A DNA stretch of 64,000 nt. Source: Chryseobacterium aureum (lineage in GTDB: Bacteria; Bacteroidota; Bacteroidia; Flavobacteriales; Weeksellaceae). Made by a program: the position numbers and the translations under genes. The number at the start of each line of letters is the position of its first letter. Positions within the stretch are counted from its first letter, which is position 1. A model generated the notes under the pieces. It was not told where the DNA came from. It saw nothing but the letters and a program-made list of their open reading frames with translations, and searched no databases. The stretch is taken from positions 1,674,001-1,738,000 of the forward strand of contig NZ_CP034661.1 in the NCBI RefSeq assembly GCF_003971235.1. Direction: 5' to 3'. Below, in pieces: positions 26,483 through 36,428 of the stretch.

Positions 26483-27184
26483 TTACCACCCAAGAAAGAC
26501 CATTCCAACTCCGCAAACGGTTACTACTGCTCCGCTCACCACTCCCATATATCTTTCCAGTTTCTCAGTATTGAACAGTGTTGAATAACCATAACGTCCC
26601 AGAAGTACCATTCCAAGCATTGTCAAAACGGTTGTTATGGTAAATGAAGTCACCAGTACAGCGATTTCAGACATGGAATGTTTTACGCCTGAATAGAATA
26701 ATAAAGGAATCAGAGGTTCACTTGGTCCCATTACAAAAATCATGAAAAGAACAAGCGGGGTTACTTTTATTCTTTTTTGGGGCATAACTACTTCACTGTG
26801 ATTGTGTTCATAAACATAAACCTCATCACCCATCACATCAAAATGCTTGTGCGGTTTGTTTCTGATGGCCTGGATGAGACCGTATACAAGATAAACTCCT
26901 CCAAAGATCAGCAGTGCCCATCCCGAGAAATTTCCTCTGATATCCTGAAACCAGGAAATTTTATTCAGCTGCCATCCAAGAAAAACGCCGATAAAACCTA
27001 AAATCAGAGAACTGAATACATGTCCGAATCCACACACCACCGTTAATATAGCGGTTTTCATTCCGCTCCATTTTTTGGATTTTGAAATCACGATGAATGG
27101 CAGGTAATGATCCGGTCCTGATGCTGTATGTATAAAACTTATTGAAACGGCACTCAAAAGAAGCGCCCAAACTGTACTGTCCAT
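26483..27184 (-). CDS. Urease-associated nickel permease (NicO/UreH-like)
   Basis: A 233-residue polytopic membrane protein with about six hydrophobic segments. The motif HTASGPDHYLPF (His19, Asp25, His26) is the HX4-5DH nickel-binding signature of NiCoT-related transporters, and a cytoplasmic His-rich loop (KPHKHFDV...YEHNHSE) could buffer metal. Lying in a urease operon between ureD and the urea transporter, it most likely imports Ni2+ for urease. It could alternatively be annotated as a sulfite-exporter-like UreH protein; nickel is favoured by context. Confidence 0.75.
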   Translation of the reverse strand: MDSTVWALLLSAVSISFIHTASGPDHYLPFIVISKSKKWSGMKTAILTVVCGFGHVFSSLILGFIGVFLGWQLNKISWFQDIRGNFSGWALLIFGGVYLVYGLIQAIRNKPHKHFDVMGDEVYVYEHNHSEVVMPQKRIKVTPLVLFMIFVMGPSEPLIPLLFYSGVKHSMSEIAVLVTSFTITTVLTMLGMVLLGRYGYSTLFNTEKLERYMGVVSGAVVTVCGVGMVFLGW

Positions 27185-27220
27185 TTTCTATTAATTCTCT
27201 TATTTCAGATTTTTTATTAA

Positions 27221-27288
27221 GTTTTGGCTAAAGCCAATGGAAGATTAATTTTTATTTCGCGGGCTAAAGCCCGCGTCTATTGAATATG
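27221..27288. repeat. Dispersed palindromic element, copy 1
   Basis: GTTTTGGCTAAAGCC, a ~22-nt spacer, then CGCGGGCTAAAGCCCGCG (9-bp arms) and TCTATTGAAT. The same order of motifs recurs at 36429-36496. It is REP-like and lies between ureD and the permease gene, where the hairpin could also act on the operon mRNA. Confidence 0.75.
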
Positions 27289-27309
27289 CCATTCGCAGGT
27301 TATCTTCTT

Positions 27310-28098
27310 TTACTTGAGTGACCAAAGGATTTCCTGAATGTGCAGGAAGAAGTTATACATCATTTCTCCTCCATTCCCCAAAGCTCTTACTACAAAACCA
27401 TTGTCTTCCATCGCAGAGACTCCAGCTTCCATTTCTTCACGATGCTGTGCGGCCGCTTCAACGATCTCTTCTATCAATCCTGTTTTATCTACCTTTTCCT
27501 TTGTGCTGTAGAAAATCAGGGTGCCCTGATGGGTATACTGTTCCAGGTTTCCGATACTGCTGATGGGAATCCTATCAGGCTGAATCAGAACATTATCTTT
27601 CACTACCAGTTTATTGTTATGGTAGATTTCCATGACATTCTGAAAACGTTTTAATTTAAAAACTTCTCCATAGTGCTTTCTCCCGCAGGTAATGATCTCA
27701 CTGATAATGATCTGGCTGTTTTTCCCGATATGAATACTGGCTTTACTTTTAAAATTGGAATCTTCATGAGGAACAATTGGATGGGGAACATAGGCAAAAG
27801 AAGTTTCGTCTTCCATAGAAACTTTCAGCTCCTGAAGTGCCTCGTCCTTCATGTTGAAAAGCCTCTGGTAAGACTGTGACTGTAACTGAAGAGCAGCTCC
27901 TTTTTCGAGGGCAATTTCCAAATGATAGCGGTCTCCATCCAGAATTCCCGGAGAGGAGCTCATTACCATCTGATAGAGCTTTTTGTCACTTTTCCGCTGC
28001 CCTACAGAAACGACCCTGAAAGGAAGTGAGACATAAAGGTCTTTCACATAGGATTCCCCTCCTTTGAATCCTGCAATAATTTTTAAACGACTATCCAT
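27310..28098 (-). CDS. ureD: Urease accessory protein UreD
   Basis: A 262-residue UreD (UreH) protein, the scaffold that binds the apo-urease and the UreF-UreG complex during nickel delivery. Recognisable segments are SSSPGILDGDRYHLEIALEKGAALQLQSQSYQRLF and SEIITCGRKHYGEVFKLKRF, the conserved UreD core. It starts immediately after the ureG stop codon (no gap), so it is translationally coupled. Confidence 0.9.
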   Translation of the reverse strand: MDSRLKIIAGFKGGESYVKDLYVSLPFRVVSVGQRKSDKKLYQMVMSSSPGILDGDRYHLEIALEKGAALQLQSQSYQRLFNMKDEALQELKVSMEDETSFAYVPHPIVPHEDSNFKSKASIHIGKNSQIIISEIITCGRKHYGEVFKLKRFQNVMEIYHNNKLVVKDNVLIQPDRIPISSIGNLEQYTHQGTLIFYSTKEKVDKTGLIEEIVEAAAQHREEMEAGVSAMEDNGFVVRALGNGGEMMYNFFLHIQEILWSLK

Positions 28099-28737
28099 TT
28101 ATCTTACTAAGTTCGGTTCTTCCACTTCCTCTAAAAGAGCATATTTTTTGATCCAACCGATTACTTTATCCAGTCCTTCATCCGTTTTAAGGTTGGTGAA
28201 TACGAAAGGGTTTCCTTTTCTCATTCTTCTGGCATCATTTTCCATTACTTCAAGGCTGGCACCTACGTAAGGAGCAAGGTCAATTTTATTGATGATCAAT
28301 AAGTCTGATCTGGTAATGCCGGGACCTCCTTTTCTGGGAATTTTTTCTCCTTCCGCTACGTCAATAATGAAAATGGTAACGTCTGCAAGGTCCGGGCTGA
28401 AAGTTGCAGAAAGATTATCTCCCCCACTTTCGATAAGAACCAGTTCGATTTCGGGAAAACGGGCTGCAAGCTCATCTACCGCTTCAAGGTTCATGCTTGC
28501 ATCTTCACGGATGGCGGTGTGAGGACACCCTCCTGTTTCTACTCCGATAATTCTGTCATGGGGAAGGAGACTGTTTTTAGCCATAAATTCAGCATCTTCT
28601 TTGGTATAAATATCATTCGTGATGACTCCAAGATCATAGGTTCCGAATAATTTCCTGCTTAAACGTTCCAGTAATGCCGTTTTTCCTGAGCCAACCGGTC
28701 CTGCCACTCCTACTTTTATATACTTTCTATTTTCCAT
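28099..28737 (-). CDS. ureG: Urease accessory GTPase UreG
   Basis: A 212-residue SIMIBI-class GTPase that powers nickel insertion into urease. The P-loop [15 protein letters not shown] lies at residues 8-22, the invariant [15 protein letters not shown] (Cys-Pro-His nickel site) in the middle, [19 protein letters not shown] after it and [10 protein letters not shown] as the guanine-specificity motif. It has no N-terminal His tail. It is followed without gap by ureD and preceded by a 136-bp spacer after ureF. Confidence 0.95.
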   Translation of the reverse strand: MENRKYIKVGVAGPVGSGKTALLERLSRKLFGTYDLGVITNDIYTKEDAEFMAKNSLLPHDRIIGVETGGCPHTAIREDASMNLEAVDELAARFPEIELVLIESGGDNLSATFSPDLADVTIFIIDVAEGEKIPRKGGPGITRSDLLIINKIDLAPYVGASLEVMENDARRMRKGNPFVFTNLKTDEGLDKVIGWIKKYALLEEVEEPNLVR

Positions 28738-28873
28738 TTTTTCTAAAATTTTAATTGTTTTTTTAACGCTATGAGCGCTAAGTGTTTAATCTGATATTTT
28801 ATTTTCTGATCGCAAGGGCGTTTTACTCAGCAAAGGATAATTTATCTATTGCTTTATGTATTCATTCGCCTAT

Positions 28874-29572
28874 TTACGACATGTAAAGTCTTGAATACAG
28901 TCTCTCGTGCTGCATGCATCTGATATCAAAAGCGGTATTACAAAGTCCCACCATATCCCTGTCCAATTCCATAGTTTCCCAGGCTGTTTTTTCCATTACG
29001 GGATATAGTGAGAATAGAATATCCTGGCCATCCAGCTGTCCGAGAGGGACCAATTTTACGGCATTGGTAATCATCCCTGCAACTGATGTATAATAGAATC
29101 CTAAAAGTGCTTCGTATAAAGGAATCTTCATTAAATAAGCATATACTCCAAAGACAATACAGTAATGGGAATTGGCTTCTTTATTCTGAACGGCTTTTTC
29201 AAATGCTTCCATAAACGGAAAATGTTCCCTTCTTTTGAAAATCTTAATCAATCTGAGTCCCAGTTTCTGGCTTGCCTGACGGATCTCTTTCGGGCATTTT
29301 ATCGCATTGCATTCATTATCAAGAAGTATCAATTCCTCTAAATCACCTTTTTCTGCTGCTTTATAAGCCAGTTTTACAAAAGCTCCGTCATTGAATTTAA
29401 GGTTGTACTGAAGCATATTCTGCACAAACTCTTTTGCAGTTGCCAGATCATGTACAATTCTTTCCTGCACATACGTTTCAAGTCCGTTGGAATGGGTATA
29501 TCCTCCGATGGGAAGTGTAGGATCTGCAAGATGAAGCAGTCCTGACAGGAAGTTTATGTTCATATTATTCAT
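28874..29572 (-). CDS. ureF: Urease accessory protein UreF
   Basis: A 232-residue all-helical UreF, which bridges UreG and UreD. LHLADPTLPIGGYTHSNGLETYVQE is the typical N-terminal signature (LPxGxYxxSxGLE). It overlaps the end of ureE by 8 bp, indicating coupled translation. Confidence 0.95.
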   Translation of the reverse strand: MNNMNINFLSGLLHLADPTLPIGGYTHSNGLETYVQERIVHDLATAKEFVQNMLQYNLKFNDGAFVKLAYKAAEKGDLEELILLDNECNAIKCPKEIRQASQKLGLRLIKIFKRREHFPFMEAFEKAVQNKEANSHYCIVFGVYAYLMKIPLYEALLGFYYTSVAGMITNAVKLVPLGQLDGQDILFSLYPVMEKTAWETMELDRDMVGLCNTAFDIRCMQHERLYSRLYMS

Positions 29573-30074
29573 CTTTTGGGGCCGCCATTTTTAAGATTTT
29601 TGTAAAGATTGTTGATCCCAAGCTTCCATGCCCGTGCGGCTCTACATTAGATTTAAGAAGATTCAGCAGTTTCACAGATTGTTTTTCCGGATTGAAACCA
29701 CTGGCTTCCAGCCATCTGAACATCGGCATTTCGAAAGGGAGCAATACTTTATCATTCTGAATGAAAAGCGGAATATGTTTGTTTCCGATCTCATAGCATA
29801 CGGTGCCCATTTCCAACAGTGAAGCGGGCGACATCACGATAGCTTCTGTTTCAAGAACGTTTACTGCAATTATTTTTTCGGCATCCTCGAAAAGAATATC
29901 TCCTTCACGCAGACGCTGCCCTTCTCTTAGAAACTTGATCGCCAGATCAACTCCCTGTCTGGTTTTTTTACGCTGAATTCTTTTGGTGGTTTCGAACCAT
30001 TCCAGATCAAGATAATCTATGGTTTTCACCGTAGCATTTTCTGAGAGATTGCCTATGATTTGATTAATTATCAT
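29565..30074 (-). CDS. ureE: Urease accessory nickel metallochaperone UreE
   Basis: A 169-residue protein with the UreE N-terminal domain (the RKKTRQGVDLAIKFL segment) and the nickel-binding C-terminal domain. The C-terminus keeps a short EPHGHGSLG motif but no long poly-His tail, so metal storage is limited compared with Klebsiella UreE. Its start overlaps the 3' end of the outer-membrane protein gene by 11 bp, and its end overlaps ureF. Confidence 0.9.
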   Translation of the reverse strand: MIINQIIGNLSENATVKTIDYLDLEWFETTKRIQRKKTRQGVDLAIKFLREGQRLREGDILFEDAEKIIAVNVLETEAIVMSPASLLEMGTVCYEIGNKHIPLFIQNDKVLLPFEMPMFRWLEASGFNPEKQSVKLLNLLKSNVEPHGHGSLGSTIFTKILKMAAPKDE

Positions 30075-30711
30075 TTTTGGATTTTTTTCTGAAGTCTAAG
30101 TTTTTGGAAATACCCACTCCGAATGTTGAACCACTGATTCCAGCTACGTAACTTTTCGTCCAGCCTTCTTCTTTTGTTTTGGTCTGAAGCATGGATAGTT
30201 CTGCGAATTTGAATTTCAGTGCCCAACCTCCTCCTAACAATATACCGATCAAAGGATAAGCACGAAGACGGAATCCATTAAAGTTCTGCATAGCATCTGC
30301 TGCTGTTGAAAGCTGCTGCCCCCAAACATAATGAGCATCCACCTGGCCGATCAATACGAAGTATTTTCCAAGCATTACCGACGGACTGTACCAGATCCCT
30401 GCTTCATTCTGTTTATAGATTACATTATGATCAACCGTATTCTGCGAATAAGCATAATTGACTCCGACAAGGTCATTATTGTTGATAAAGTATCCCACTC
30501 CAAGCGGTGCGCTGGAAACGGTACTACTGCTGCTTGACGGGGTTGTAATTTTAGAATAATCCAATGAACCATACACCATAAACTGCCCTTTCGGTCCGTC
30601 CTCATCACTTTTAATTCTGTGCCCGCCCAGAAACTGAGCACTCAGATTCCCGGAAGACATAGATATGCCGGCTATAACAAGAGAAAAAACTGTTTTATTT
30701 AAATATTTCAT
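30064..30711 (-). CDS. Secreted beta-barrel-like protein embedded in the urease operon
   Basis: A 215-residue protein with a signal peptide ending NLSAQF and alternating hydrophobic strands (FMVYGSLDYSK, APLGVGYFINNNDLVGVNYAYSQN, YPLIGILLGGGWALKFKFAEL), ending VGISKNLDFRKKSKNDN. It looks like an 8-stranded outer-membrane barrel. It lies between ureC and ureE and overlaps ureE by 11 bp, so it is translated as part of the operon. A role in passage of urea, nickel or ammonia across the outer membrane is plausible but unproven. Confidence 0.65.
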   Translation of the reverse strand: MKYLNKTVFSLVIAGISMSSGNLSAQFLGGHRIKSDEDGPKGQFMVYGSLDYSKITTPSSSSSTVSSAPLGVGYFINNNDLVGVNYAYSQNTVDHNVIYKQNEAGIWYSPSVMLGKYFVLIGQVDAHYVWGQQLSTAADAMQNFNGFRLRAYPLIGILLGGGWALKFKFAELSMLQTKTKEEGWTKSYVAGISGSTFGVGISKNLDFRKKSKNDN

Positions 30712-30774
30712 TCTAAACTTTGTTCTATAATTGTGTTAAAATATGTACTGATACATCTTTTTTTGTTGTTAAAT

Positions 30775-30807
30775 AAACCTAACAGGTTTTTGAAACCTGT
30801 TAGGTTT
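30775..30807 (-). terminator. Hairpin after ureC, possible attenuator within the urease operon
   Basis: A 15-bp perfect stem (AAACCTAACAGGTTT at 30775-30789 with 30793-30807, loop TTG). On the minus strand it is followed only by the interrupted T-run TTTATTTAAC, so termination would be partial and would lower expression of the accessory genes relative to ureABC. Confidence 0.6.
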
Positions 30808-30824
30808 TATTCGTAAAATATATC

Positions 30825-32546
30825 TTAGAACAAGTAATACAGCTGTGTTAAAGGAAGTGTTTCTGCCGGTTCACAAGTGATGTATTCACCATCTACCGTT
30901 ACTTTGTAGTTTTCAGGATTCACTTCGATTAAAGGTGTTTTATCATTATGGATAAGGTCTTTTTTGGAAATATTTCTACAGTTTTTCACCGGAAGAATCA
31001 TTTTTTCCAGTTTGTAGGAAGCGATTGTTCCGTTGTCGATAGAAACCTGAGAAACAAAATTCGCACAAGTACCGAACTTCGCTTTTCCATGGGCTCCAAA
31101 CATATTTCTGTACATAATAGGCTGAGGCGTTGGAATAGAAGCGTTGGGATCTCCCATTTTAGCGGCAATCACAAATCCCCCTTTCACAATCATTTCCGGT
31201 TTTACCCCGAATAATGCAGGTTTCCAGATTACCAGGTCTGCAAGTTTGCCTTCCTCAACAGATCCTACATATTCTGAAATACCATGGGCAATTGCAGGAT
31301 TGATGGTATATTTAGCCACATATCTTTTCGCACGGTAGTTATCGTTTCCTGTATCTTTATCTTCCGTAAGATCACCTCTCTGCTCCTTCATTTTGCTAGC
31401 AGTCTGCCAGGTTCTGGTGATCACTTCTCCCGGTCTTCCCATCGCCTGGGAGTCTGAACTCATAATGCTGAAAACGCCCATATCATGAAGGATATCTTCT
31501 GCTGCAATGGTTTCAGGACGAATACGGGAATCAGCAAATGCCACATCTTCAGGAATATTTTTGCTTAAGTGGTGGCAAACCATAAGCATATCAAGGTGTT
31601 CATCAATTGTATTGACCGTGTAAGGGCGTGTGGGGTTGGTAGAAGCCGGCAATACGTTTGGATACATTGCAGCTTTAATGATGTCCGGTGCGTGACCTCC
31701 TCCTGCCCCTTCGGTATGGAAGGTATGGATTACTCTTCCGTTAATCGCTCTCATGGTATCCTCAAGGAATCCTCCCTCATTCAGAGTATCAGTGTGGATG
31801 GCTACCTGAACGTCATATTTATCGGCTACTTTCAGCGCAGCATCAATGGTTGCGGGAGTTGCTCCCCAGTCTTCATGAATTTTCACTCCCAAAGCGCCTG
31901 CTTCCACCTGCTCTTCGATAGGTTCTTCTGCCGAGCAGTTTCCTTTCCCGAAGAAACCGAGATTCATAGGATATTCTTCGGCTGCTTCCAACATTTTCTG
32001 CATATTGAATCTTCCCGGAGTAACGGTTGTGGCATTGGTTCCGTCATTCGGGCCTGTTCCTCCTCCGATCATTGTTGTGATTCCGCTGTAAAGCGATGTT
32101 TCAATCTGTTGAGGACAGATATAGTGAATGTGGGTATCAATACCTCCCGCGGTTACAATATATCCTTTTCCGCCATGAACTTCCGTTGAGGCTCCAATAA
32201 TCATATTAGGTGTCACCCCATCCATCGTATCAGGATTTCCGGCTTTTCCGATTCCTACGATCTTTCCGTCTTTGATTCCGATATCTCCTTTTACAATTCC
32301 CCAGTGGTCTATAATGACGGCGCCAGTGATACAAAGATCCAGAACGCCTTCATCTCTTTTGGCCGTCACATTCTGCCCCATTCCGTCACGTACGGTTTTC
32401 CCACCTCCGAACACAGCTTCGTCTCCGTAATGGGTGAAATCTTTTTCGATTTCAATAATAATTTCGGTGTCTCCCAGCCTGATTTTATCTCCGGCAGTGG
32501 GGCCTAGTATATTGGCGTATTGCTTTCTGTCTAAGTGTAAGCTCAT
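30825..32546 (-). CDS. ureC: Urease alpha subunit UreC
   Basis: The 573-residue catalytic subunit hydrolyses urea to ammonia and carbamate at a dinuclear nickel centre. Metal ligands and catalytic residues are all present: THIHYI (His139, His141), GVKIHEDWG (Lys222, carbamylated bridge), [10 protein letters not shown] (His251), [15 protein letters not shown] (third cluster), the mobile-flap MVCHHLS (His325-326) and SSDSQAMGR (Asp365). The length matches the family. It starts 1 bp after the ureB stop. Cytoplasmic, intact and presumably active. Confidence 0.98.
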   Translation of the reverse strand: MSLHLDRKQYANILGPTAGDKIRLGDTEIIIEIEKDFTHYGDEAVFGGGKTVRDGMGQNVTAKRDEGVLDLCITGAVIIDHWGIVKGDIGIKDGKIVGIGKAGNPDTMDGVTPNMIIGASTEVHGGKGYIVTAGGIDTHIHYICPQQIETSLYSGITTMIGGGTGPNDGTNATTVTPGRFNMQKMLEAAEEYPMNLGFFGKGNCSAEEPIEEQVEAGALGVKIHEDWGATPATIDAALKVADKYDVQVAIHTDTLNEGGFLEDTMRAINGRVIHTFHTEGAGGGHAPDIIKAAMYPNVLPASTNPTRPYTVNTIDEHLDMLMVCHHLSKNIPEDVAFADSRIRPETIAAEDILHDMGVFSIMSSDSQAMGRPGEVITRTWQTASKMKEQRGDLTEDKDTGNDNYRAKRYVAKYTINPAIAHGISEYVGSVEEGKLADLVIWKPALFGVKPEMIVKGGFVIAAKMGDPNASIPTPQPIMYRNMFGAHGKAKFGTCANFVSQVSIDNGTIASYKLEKMILPVKNCRNISKKDLIHNDKTPLIEVNPENYKVTVDGEYITCEPAETLPLTQLYYLF

Positions 32547-32547
32547 C

Positions 32548-32916
32548 TTAGTGATTTTTAAAGTTTAATTCTTCAACTTTTGCAAGGCTTGCTCTCTTTT
32601 GCTCTTCGGAATCTACCTGTCCGTCCACAAGGTTATTGAAGCCCATTGCTTTTTTAGTTCCTCCTATTTCTACCAATTCCACTTCTTTTTCTTCTCCCGG
32701 TTCGAAACGGACTGCTGTGCTTGCGACGATATTCAGTCTCTTCCCGAAAGCTTTCTCACGGTCAAAGCTCATGGCTTTATTTACTTCGAAAAAATGGAAG
32801 TGTGAACCTACCTGAATAGGTCGGTCTCCTGTATTGGTGACTTTTATTTTTACACTTTTTCTGCCTTCATTGCAGATGATTGTACCTTCTTTTACAAAAA
32901 TTTCTCCTGGTATCAT
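32548..32916 (-). CDS. ureB: Urease beta subunit UreB
   Basis: A 122-residue structural subunit; recognised by [39 protein letters not shown] and [27 protein letters not shown]. It is a separate gene rather than fused to ureA as in Helicobacter. It lies 12 bp downstream of ureA and 1 bp upstream of ureC. Confidence 0.97.
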   Translation of the reverse strand: MIPGEIFVKEGTIICNEGRKSVKIKVTNTGDRPIQVGSHFHFFEVNKAMSFDREKAFGKRLNIVASTAVRFEPGEEKEVELVEIGGTKKAMGFNNLVDGQVDSEEQKRASLAKVEELNFKNH

Positions 32917-32928
32917 GATCAGTAGGTA

Positions 32929-33231
32929 TTAACGGATTGGATTATGTACGGTTACCAACTTTGTCCCATCCGGGAAAGTGGCTTCTATCTGAACATCGTG
33001 GATCATGTCTGCCACGCCGGGCATTACATCTTCTTTGGTAAGAAGGTTAGCTCCTTCCTGCATCAGTTCAGCTACTTTTTTTCCATCTCTCGCGCCTTCA
33101 AGCAAAAAGTGGCTGATCAGTGCTATAGATTCCGGGTAATTTAATTTAAGGCCTCTTGCCTTTCTTTTCAGAGCGAGTTCGCCTGCCAGAAAGAGCATAA
33201 GCTTTTCCGTTTCTCTCGGTGTTAAGTGCAT
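32929..33231 (-). CDS. ureA: Urease gamma subunit UreA
   Basis: A 100-residue subunit starting [20 protein letters not shown], the conserved UreA N-terminus; the open frame to 33288 is ignored because it adds non-homologous residues. [25 protein letters not shown] and the C-terminal [18 protein letters not shown] are diagnostic. It is first in the operon. A near-consensus TAGTCTTTG lies about 25 bp upstream on the minus strand and may be the promoter. Confidence 0.97.
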   Translation of the reverse strand: MHLTPRETEKLMLFLAGELALKRKARGLKLNYPESIALISHFLLEGARDGKKVAELMQEGANLLTKEDVMPGVADMIHDVQIEATFPDGTKLVTVHNPIR

Positions 33232-33382
33232 AATATTTTTATTTAAAATTGGACAAAGACTATCCGGTTCACCTTTCCGAAAAGGCAAATAGATAGATTC
33301 AAAAATGTAAAATGGAAATGATTCTTACGGATCTGCATTACGGGAATACAGACCATGATGGATCATTAAATTCAAAAAAGGA

Positions 33383-33748
33383 TTAGCAGCCCGCTATCTG
33401 CAGGGAATGATAAAGAATGTACCTTGGTGCTGTAATATAAGTACGGTTTTGAACGGCCGCAACCCTTGTACTGTAAGTATAATCTGCAAAGAAACAGGAT
33501 AACCACTGCTGTGCAAGTATAGAATAGTCAAATTTTACTTTCTCCCAGTCATTGAAATCCTGTACATCCTGCGCATCTGAAAAACTGTAGATTTCAGGCT
33601 GGGTCTGCTGATCGGATTTCTGCTGGAGAAGATGAATCTTTGAAAGGACATCAGAGTATGGCTGAACTTTTCCTTTATGTGCAAAAAGACCTGCACACAA
33701 CGCTGAGAAAAATAGCACAAAAGAGAAAAATAAGACTCTTTTTTTCAT
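33383..33748 (-). CDS. Secreted protein of unknown function
   Basis: A 121-residue protein with a clear signal peptide (KKRVLFFSFVLFFSALCAGLFA). The mature part is about 98 residues, ending in YHSLQIAGC with a C-terminal Cys. I do not recognise the family. It lies upstream of the urease operon on the same strand but over 100 bp away, with no sign of cotranscription. Confidence 0.6.
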   Translation of the reverse strand: MKKRVLFFSFVLFFSALCAGLFAHKGKVQPYSDVLSKIHLLQQKSDQQTQPEIYSFSDAQDVQDFNDWEKVKFDYSILAQQWLSCFFADYTYSTRVAAVQNRTYITAPRYILYHSLQIAGC

Positions 33749-34155
33749 ACCTGTTAATAATGATGTAAAAGTAGAACAATCTGAAAACTCCCGCTATCAA
33801 AAAAATTATTTAAAATGTTCAAAATCGCAACAAATAGAAATTTATATAATTTTAACACCTTACTGTAAATCCTTTATTTACAACAGTTAATCACTGTTTT
33901 TTAACTGTGACAAATCTTTTATTGTCCCAATTCCTATAATAACAGTAAATGGAAGTATTTTTTCTTCAGCACTAACAAACAGGACGAATAGGTTAAGATT
34001 TCACAAAAAACATCTCCTAAAAAAGATGATATTATATGATTTTATTTGTTTTAAGGTATATTTTACAAAAACATCCTGTATTTTTTCTTTCTTTATAATT
34101 ATTGTAAATTTGTATACACATCTTTTTTAAATTTAATAAAATAATAAAACGTAAT
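33749..34155. promoter_or_regulatory. AT-rich control region upstream of pruA
   Basis: About 400 bp of very AT-rich DNA between divergent genes. It contains an inverted repeat ACAGTTAA (33883-33890)/TTAACTGT (33901-33908) and, on the plus strand, a -7 element TAAATTTG at 34105-34112, 44 bp before the pruA ATG. Nothing else is visible. Confidence 0.45.
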
Positions 34156-35781
34156 ATGTCAAAAGCAATTTCGCAAGTACCATTAGCGGTAAACGAGCCG
34201 GTAAATTCATACGAACCGGGATCTCCGGAAGTTAAAAGCCTTATCGACACTTATAAGAAAATGTGGGCTGAAAAGGTAGAAATCCCAATGATCATCAACG
34301 GAAAAGAAGTAAAAACAGATACAAAAGTACAGCTTCAGTCTCCACAGGATCATGCTCATGATTTCGGATTCTACTACCAGGGTGGTATGCAGCACGTGGA
34401 TGACGCTATCAACGCGGCATTGGCAGCTAAAAAAGAATGGAATGAACTAGGCTGGGAACAGCGTGCAGCAATTTTCTTAAAGGCCGCTGATCTTTTGGCT
34501 GGTCCTTACAGAGATGTGATTAATGCTGCAACCATGATCGGACAGTCTAAAAATGTACACCAGGCCGAAATTGATTCTGCTTGCGAGTTCATCGACTTCT
34601 TAAGATTCAATGTAGAGTTCATGACAGAAATGTATGCTGAGCAGCCGGTTTCTGACAACGGAATCTGGAACCGTGTTGAATACAGACCATTAGAAGGGTT
34701 CTGCTTCGCAGTAACTCCGTTCAACTTTACGGCTATTTCAGGAAATCTTCCTACTTGTATGGCAATGCTAGGAAACGTAGTGGTTTGGAAGCCTTCTGAC
34801 AAGCAGGTATATTCTGCAAAAGTAATCATGGATGTATTGACAGAAGCGGGTCTTCCTGCTGGGGTTATCAACATGATCTTTACAGATGGTAAAGAAACTG
34901 CCGAAAAAGTATTGGCTCACCGCGATTTTGCAGGTCTTCACTTCACCGGTTCTACAAAAGTATTCCAGGGAATGTGGAAAATGATCGGTGACAATATCCA
35001 TAACTACAGAACATATCCAAGAATTGTAGGAGAAACAGGAGGGAAAGACTTTGTCATTGCTCACCCTTCTGCTAACGTAGAAGCTGTAGCCACTGCATTG
35101 GTAAGAGGTGCTTTCGAATACCAGGGACAAAAATGTTCTGCGGCTTCAAGAGCTTATATCCCTAAGTCTCTTTGGGCGGATGTGAAAAAAGTAATGGAAG
35201 CTCAGATGAGCACAATCAAAGTGGGTTCTCCGGAAGATACTTCTAACTTTGTGAATGCTGTCATCGACAAAAATTCTTTCGAAAAATGTAAAGGATACAT
35301 TGACAGAGCAAATGCTTCTGGTGAAGCTACTGTAGCCATCGGAGGAAAAGTGGATGATTCTAAAGGATGGTTTGTATATCCAACAGTAATTGAAACTACA
35401 AACCCTCAATATGAAAGTATGGTGGAAGAGATCTTCGGACCCATTCTTTCTGTATTTGTATATGAAGACCAGGACTGGAAAGAAACACTTAAGTTAGTAG
35501 ATTCCTCTTCTCCATATTCATTAACAGGTTCTGTATTCTCACAAGACCGTTACGCCATTAACGAAGCGTACAAAGCTCTAGAAAATGCATCCGGTAATTT
35601 CTATATCAACGATAAGCCAACCGGTGCTGTAGTAGGTCAGCAGCCTTTCGGTGGTGGTAGAGCGTCAGGAACCAACGATAAGGCAGGTTCTAAAATGAAT
35701 CTTCTAAGATGGACTTCTGTAAGAAGCGTAAAAGAAACTTTTGTTTCTCCAAAGAACTATAAATATCCCTATCTAGGGTAA
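34156..35781 (+). CDS. pruA: 1-pyrroline-5-carboxylate (L-glutamate gamma-semialdehyde) dehydrogenase
   Basis: A 541-residue aldehyde dehydrogenase that oxidises glutamate semialdehyde to glutamate with NAD+, the second step of proline degradation. Signatures are VVWKPSDKQVYSA (NAD binding), GLHFTGSTKVFQ, GETGGKDFV (general-base Glu) and GQKCSAASRAYIP (nucleophile Cys327). Length and sequence fit the class-1, stand-alone form rather than PutA fusions. The 44-bp leader follows a TAAATTTG promoter element and the gene ends at two consecutive hairpins. Synonymous codons and a strong context suggest high expression. Confidence 0.95.
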   Translation: MSKAISQVPLAVNEPVNSYEPGSPEVKSLIDTYKKMWAEKVEIPMIINGKEVKTDTKVQLQSPQDHAHDFGFYYQGGMQHVDDAINAALAAKKEWNELGWEQRAAIFLKAADLLAGPYRDVINAATMIGQSKNVHQAEIDSACEFIDFLRFNVEFMTEMYAEQPVSDNGIWNRVEYRPLEGFCFAVTPFNFTAISGNLPTCMAMLGNVVVWKPSDKQVYSAKVIMDVLTEAGLPAGVINMIFTDGKETAEKVLAHRDFAGLHFTGSTKVFQGMWKMIGDNIHNYRTYPRIVGETGGKDFVIAHPSANVEAVATALVRGAFEYQGQKCSAASRAYIPKSLWADVKKVMEAQMSTIKVGSPEDTSNFVNAVIDKNSFEKCKGYIDRANASGEATVAIGGKVDDSKGWFVYPTVIETTNPQYESMVEEIFGPILSVFVYEDQDWKETLKLVDSSSPYSLTGSVFSQDRYAINEAYKALENASGNFYINDKPTGAVVGQQPFGGGRASGTNDKAGSKMNLLRWTSVRSVKETFVSPKNYKYPYLG

Positions 35782-35847
35782 TCAACGATCAAGGATCGTT
35801 GATAAATGATTTAACAGCCTCGGAATTTCGGTTCCGGGGCTTTTTTT
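35781..35847 (+). terminator. Double hairpin terminator after pruA
   Basis: ATCAACGATC (35781-35790) pairs with GATCGTTGAT (35794-35803). A second stem (AGCCTCGGAA...TTCCGGGGCT, 35816-35840) is followed by seven Ts. Confidence 0.9.
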
Positions 35848-36090
35848 GTGAGATGGATTCGAGGTTCGGGTGTTTGAGTGTGCGAGAGGGTGAGCGTGAG
35901 AATTTGGGTTCATAATATTAAACTTTAAACCTCGAAACCCGTATCCCAAACCATATTCTGTATCTCGAAACCCGCATCACGCTCCCACTAACATCTTTTA
36001 ACAAATTTTACCGATACTTTACGACTTCCCTTACCCTGTTAGGAATAATTGTTGATTTTTTTTACTTACAACACCCCAAAATAAAATAGT

Positions 36091-36312
36091 ATGAAAAAGT
36101 TATTGCTAGCAGCCGTCGGAATAGGAATATTTGCAGTGAGCTGTGGAACCAAAGAATCGACTATGTCTACAAGTAGCCGGGACTCAGCAGCGATAGAAAA
36201 TACACAGAAAAGTGCATTGTCTACAACTTCTGATACAATGACTACAAAAATGACAAATCCTGACAGTATCAAGATCAAAAAGGATTCTATGGCAACACCT
36301 CCTGCCAGATAG
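36091..36312 (+). CDS. Small Ser/Thr-rich lipoprotein (73 aa)
   Basis: A lipoprotein signal MKKLLLAAVGIGIFAVSC is followed by a 55-residue low-complexity tail rich in Ser, Thr, Asp and Met (DSAAIENTQKSALSTTSD, DSIKIKKDSM). It resembles the lipoprotein at 36650-36859 in design, and the two may be paralogues. Function unknown. Confidence 0.7.
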   Translation: MKKLLLAAVGIGIFAVSCGTKESTMSTSSRDSAAIENTQKSALSTTSDTMTTKMTNPDSIKIKKDSMATPPAR

Positions 36313-36428
36313 TAATGATAACATTCAATCTAAAAAATGGAAATCTGCAGATGAAAGCGCTGCAGATTTTTTTTGAATACTATGGAAAATAATACGGTCA
36401 GGAACCCAAAAGAATATATTATTTCTAG

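Noticed and set aside
31569..32189. Plus-strand 206-codon ORF inside ureC
   Set aside because: A complete antisense shadow of a strongly conserved gene; Cys/Ser/His-rich composition typical of such shadows.
34506..35130. Minus-strand ORFs of 122 and 120 codons inside pruA
   Set aside because: Antisense shadows of pruA with no start signals or family features.
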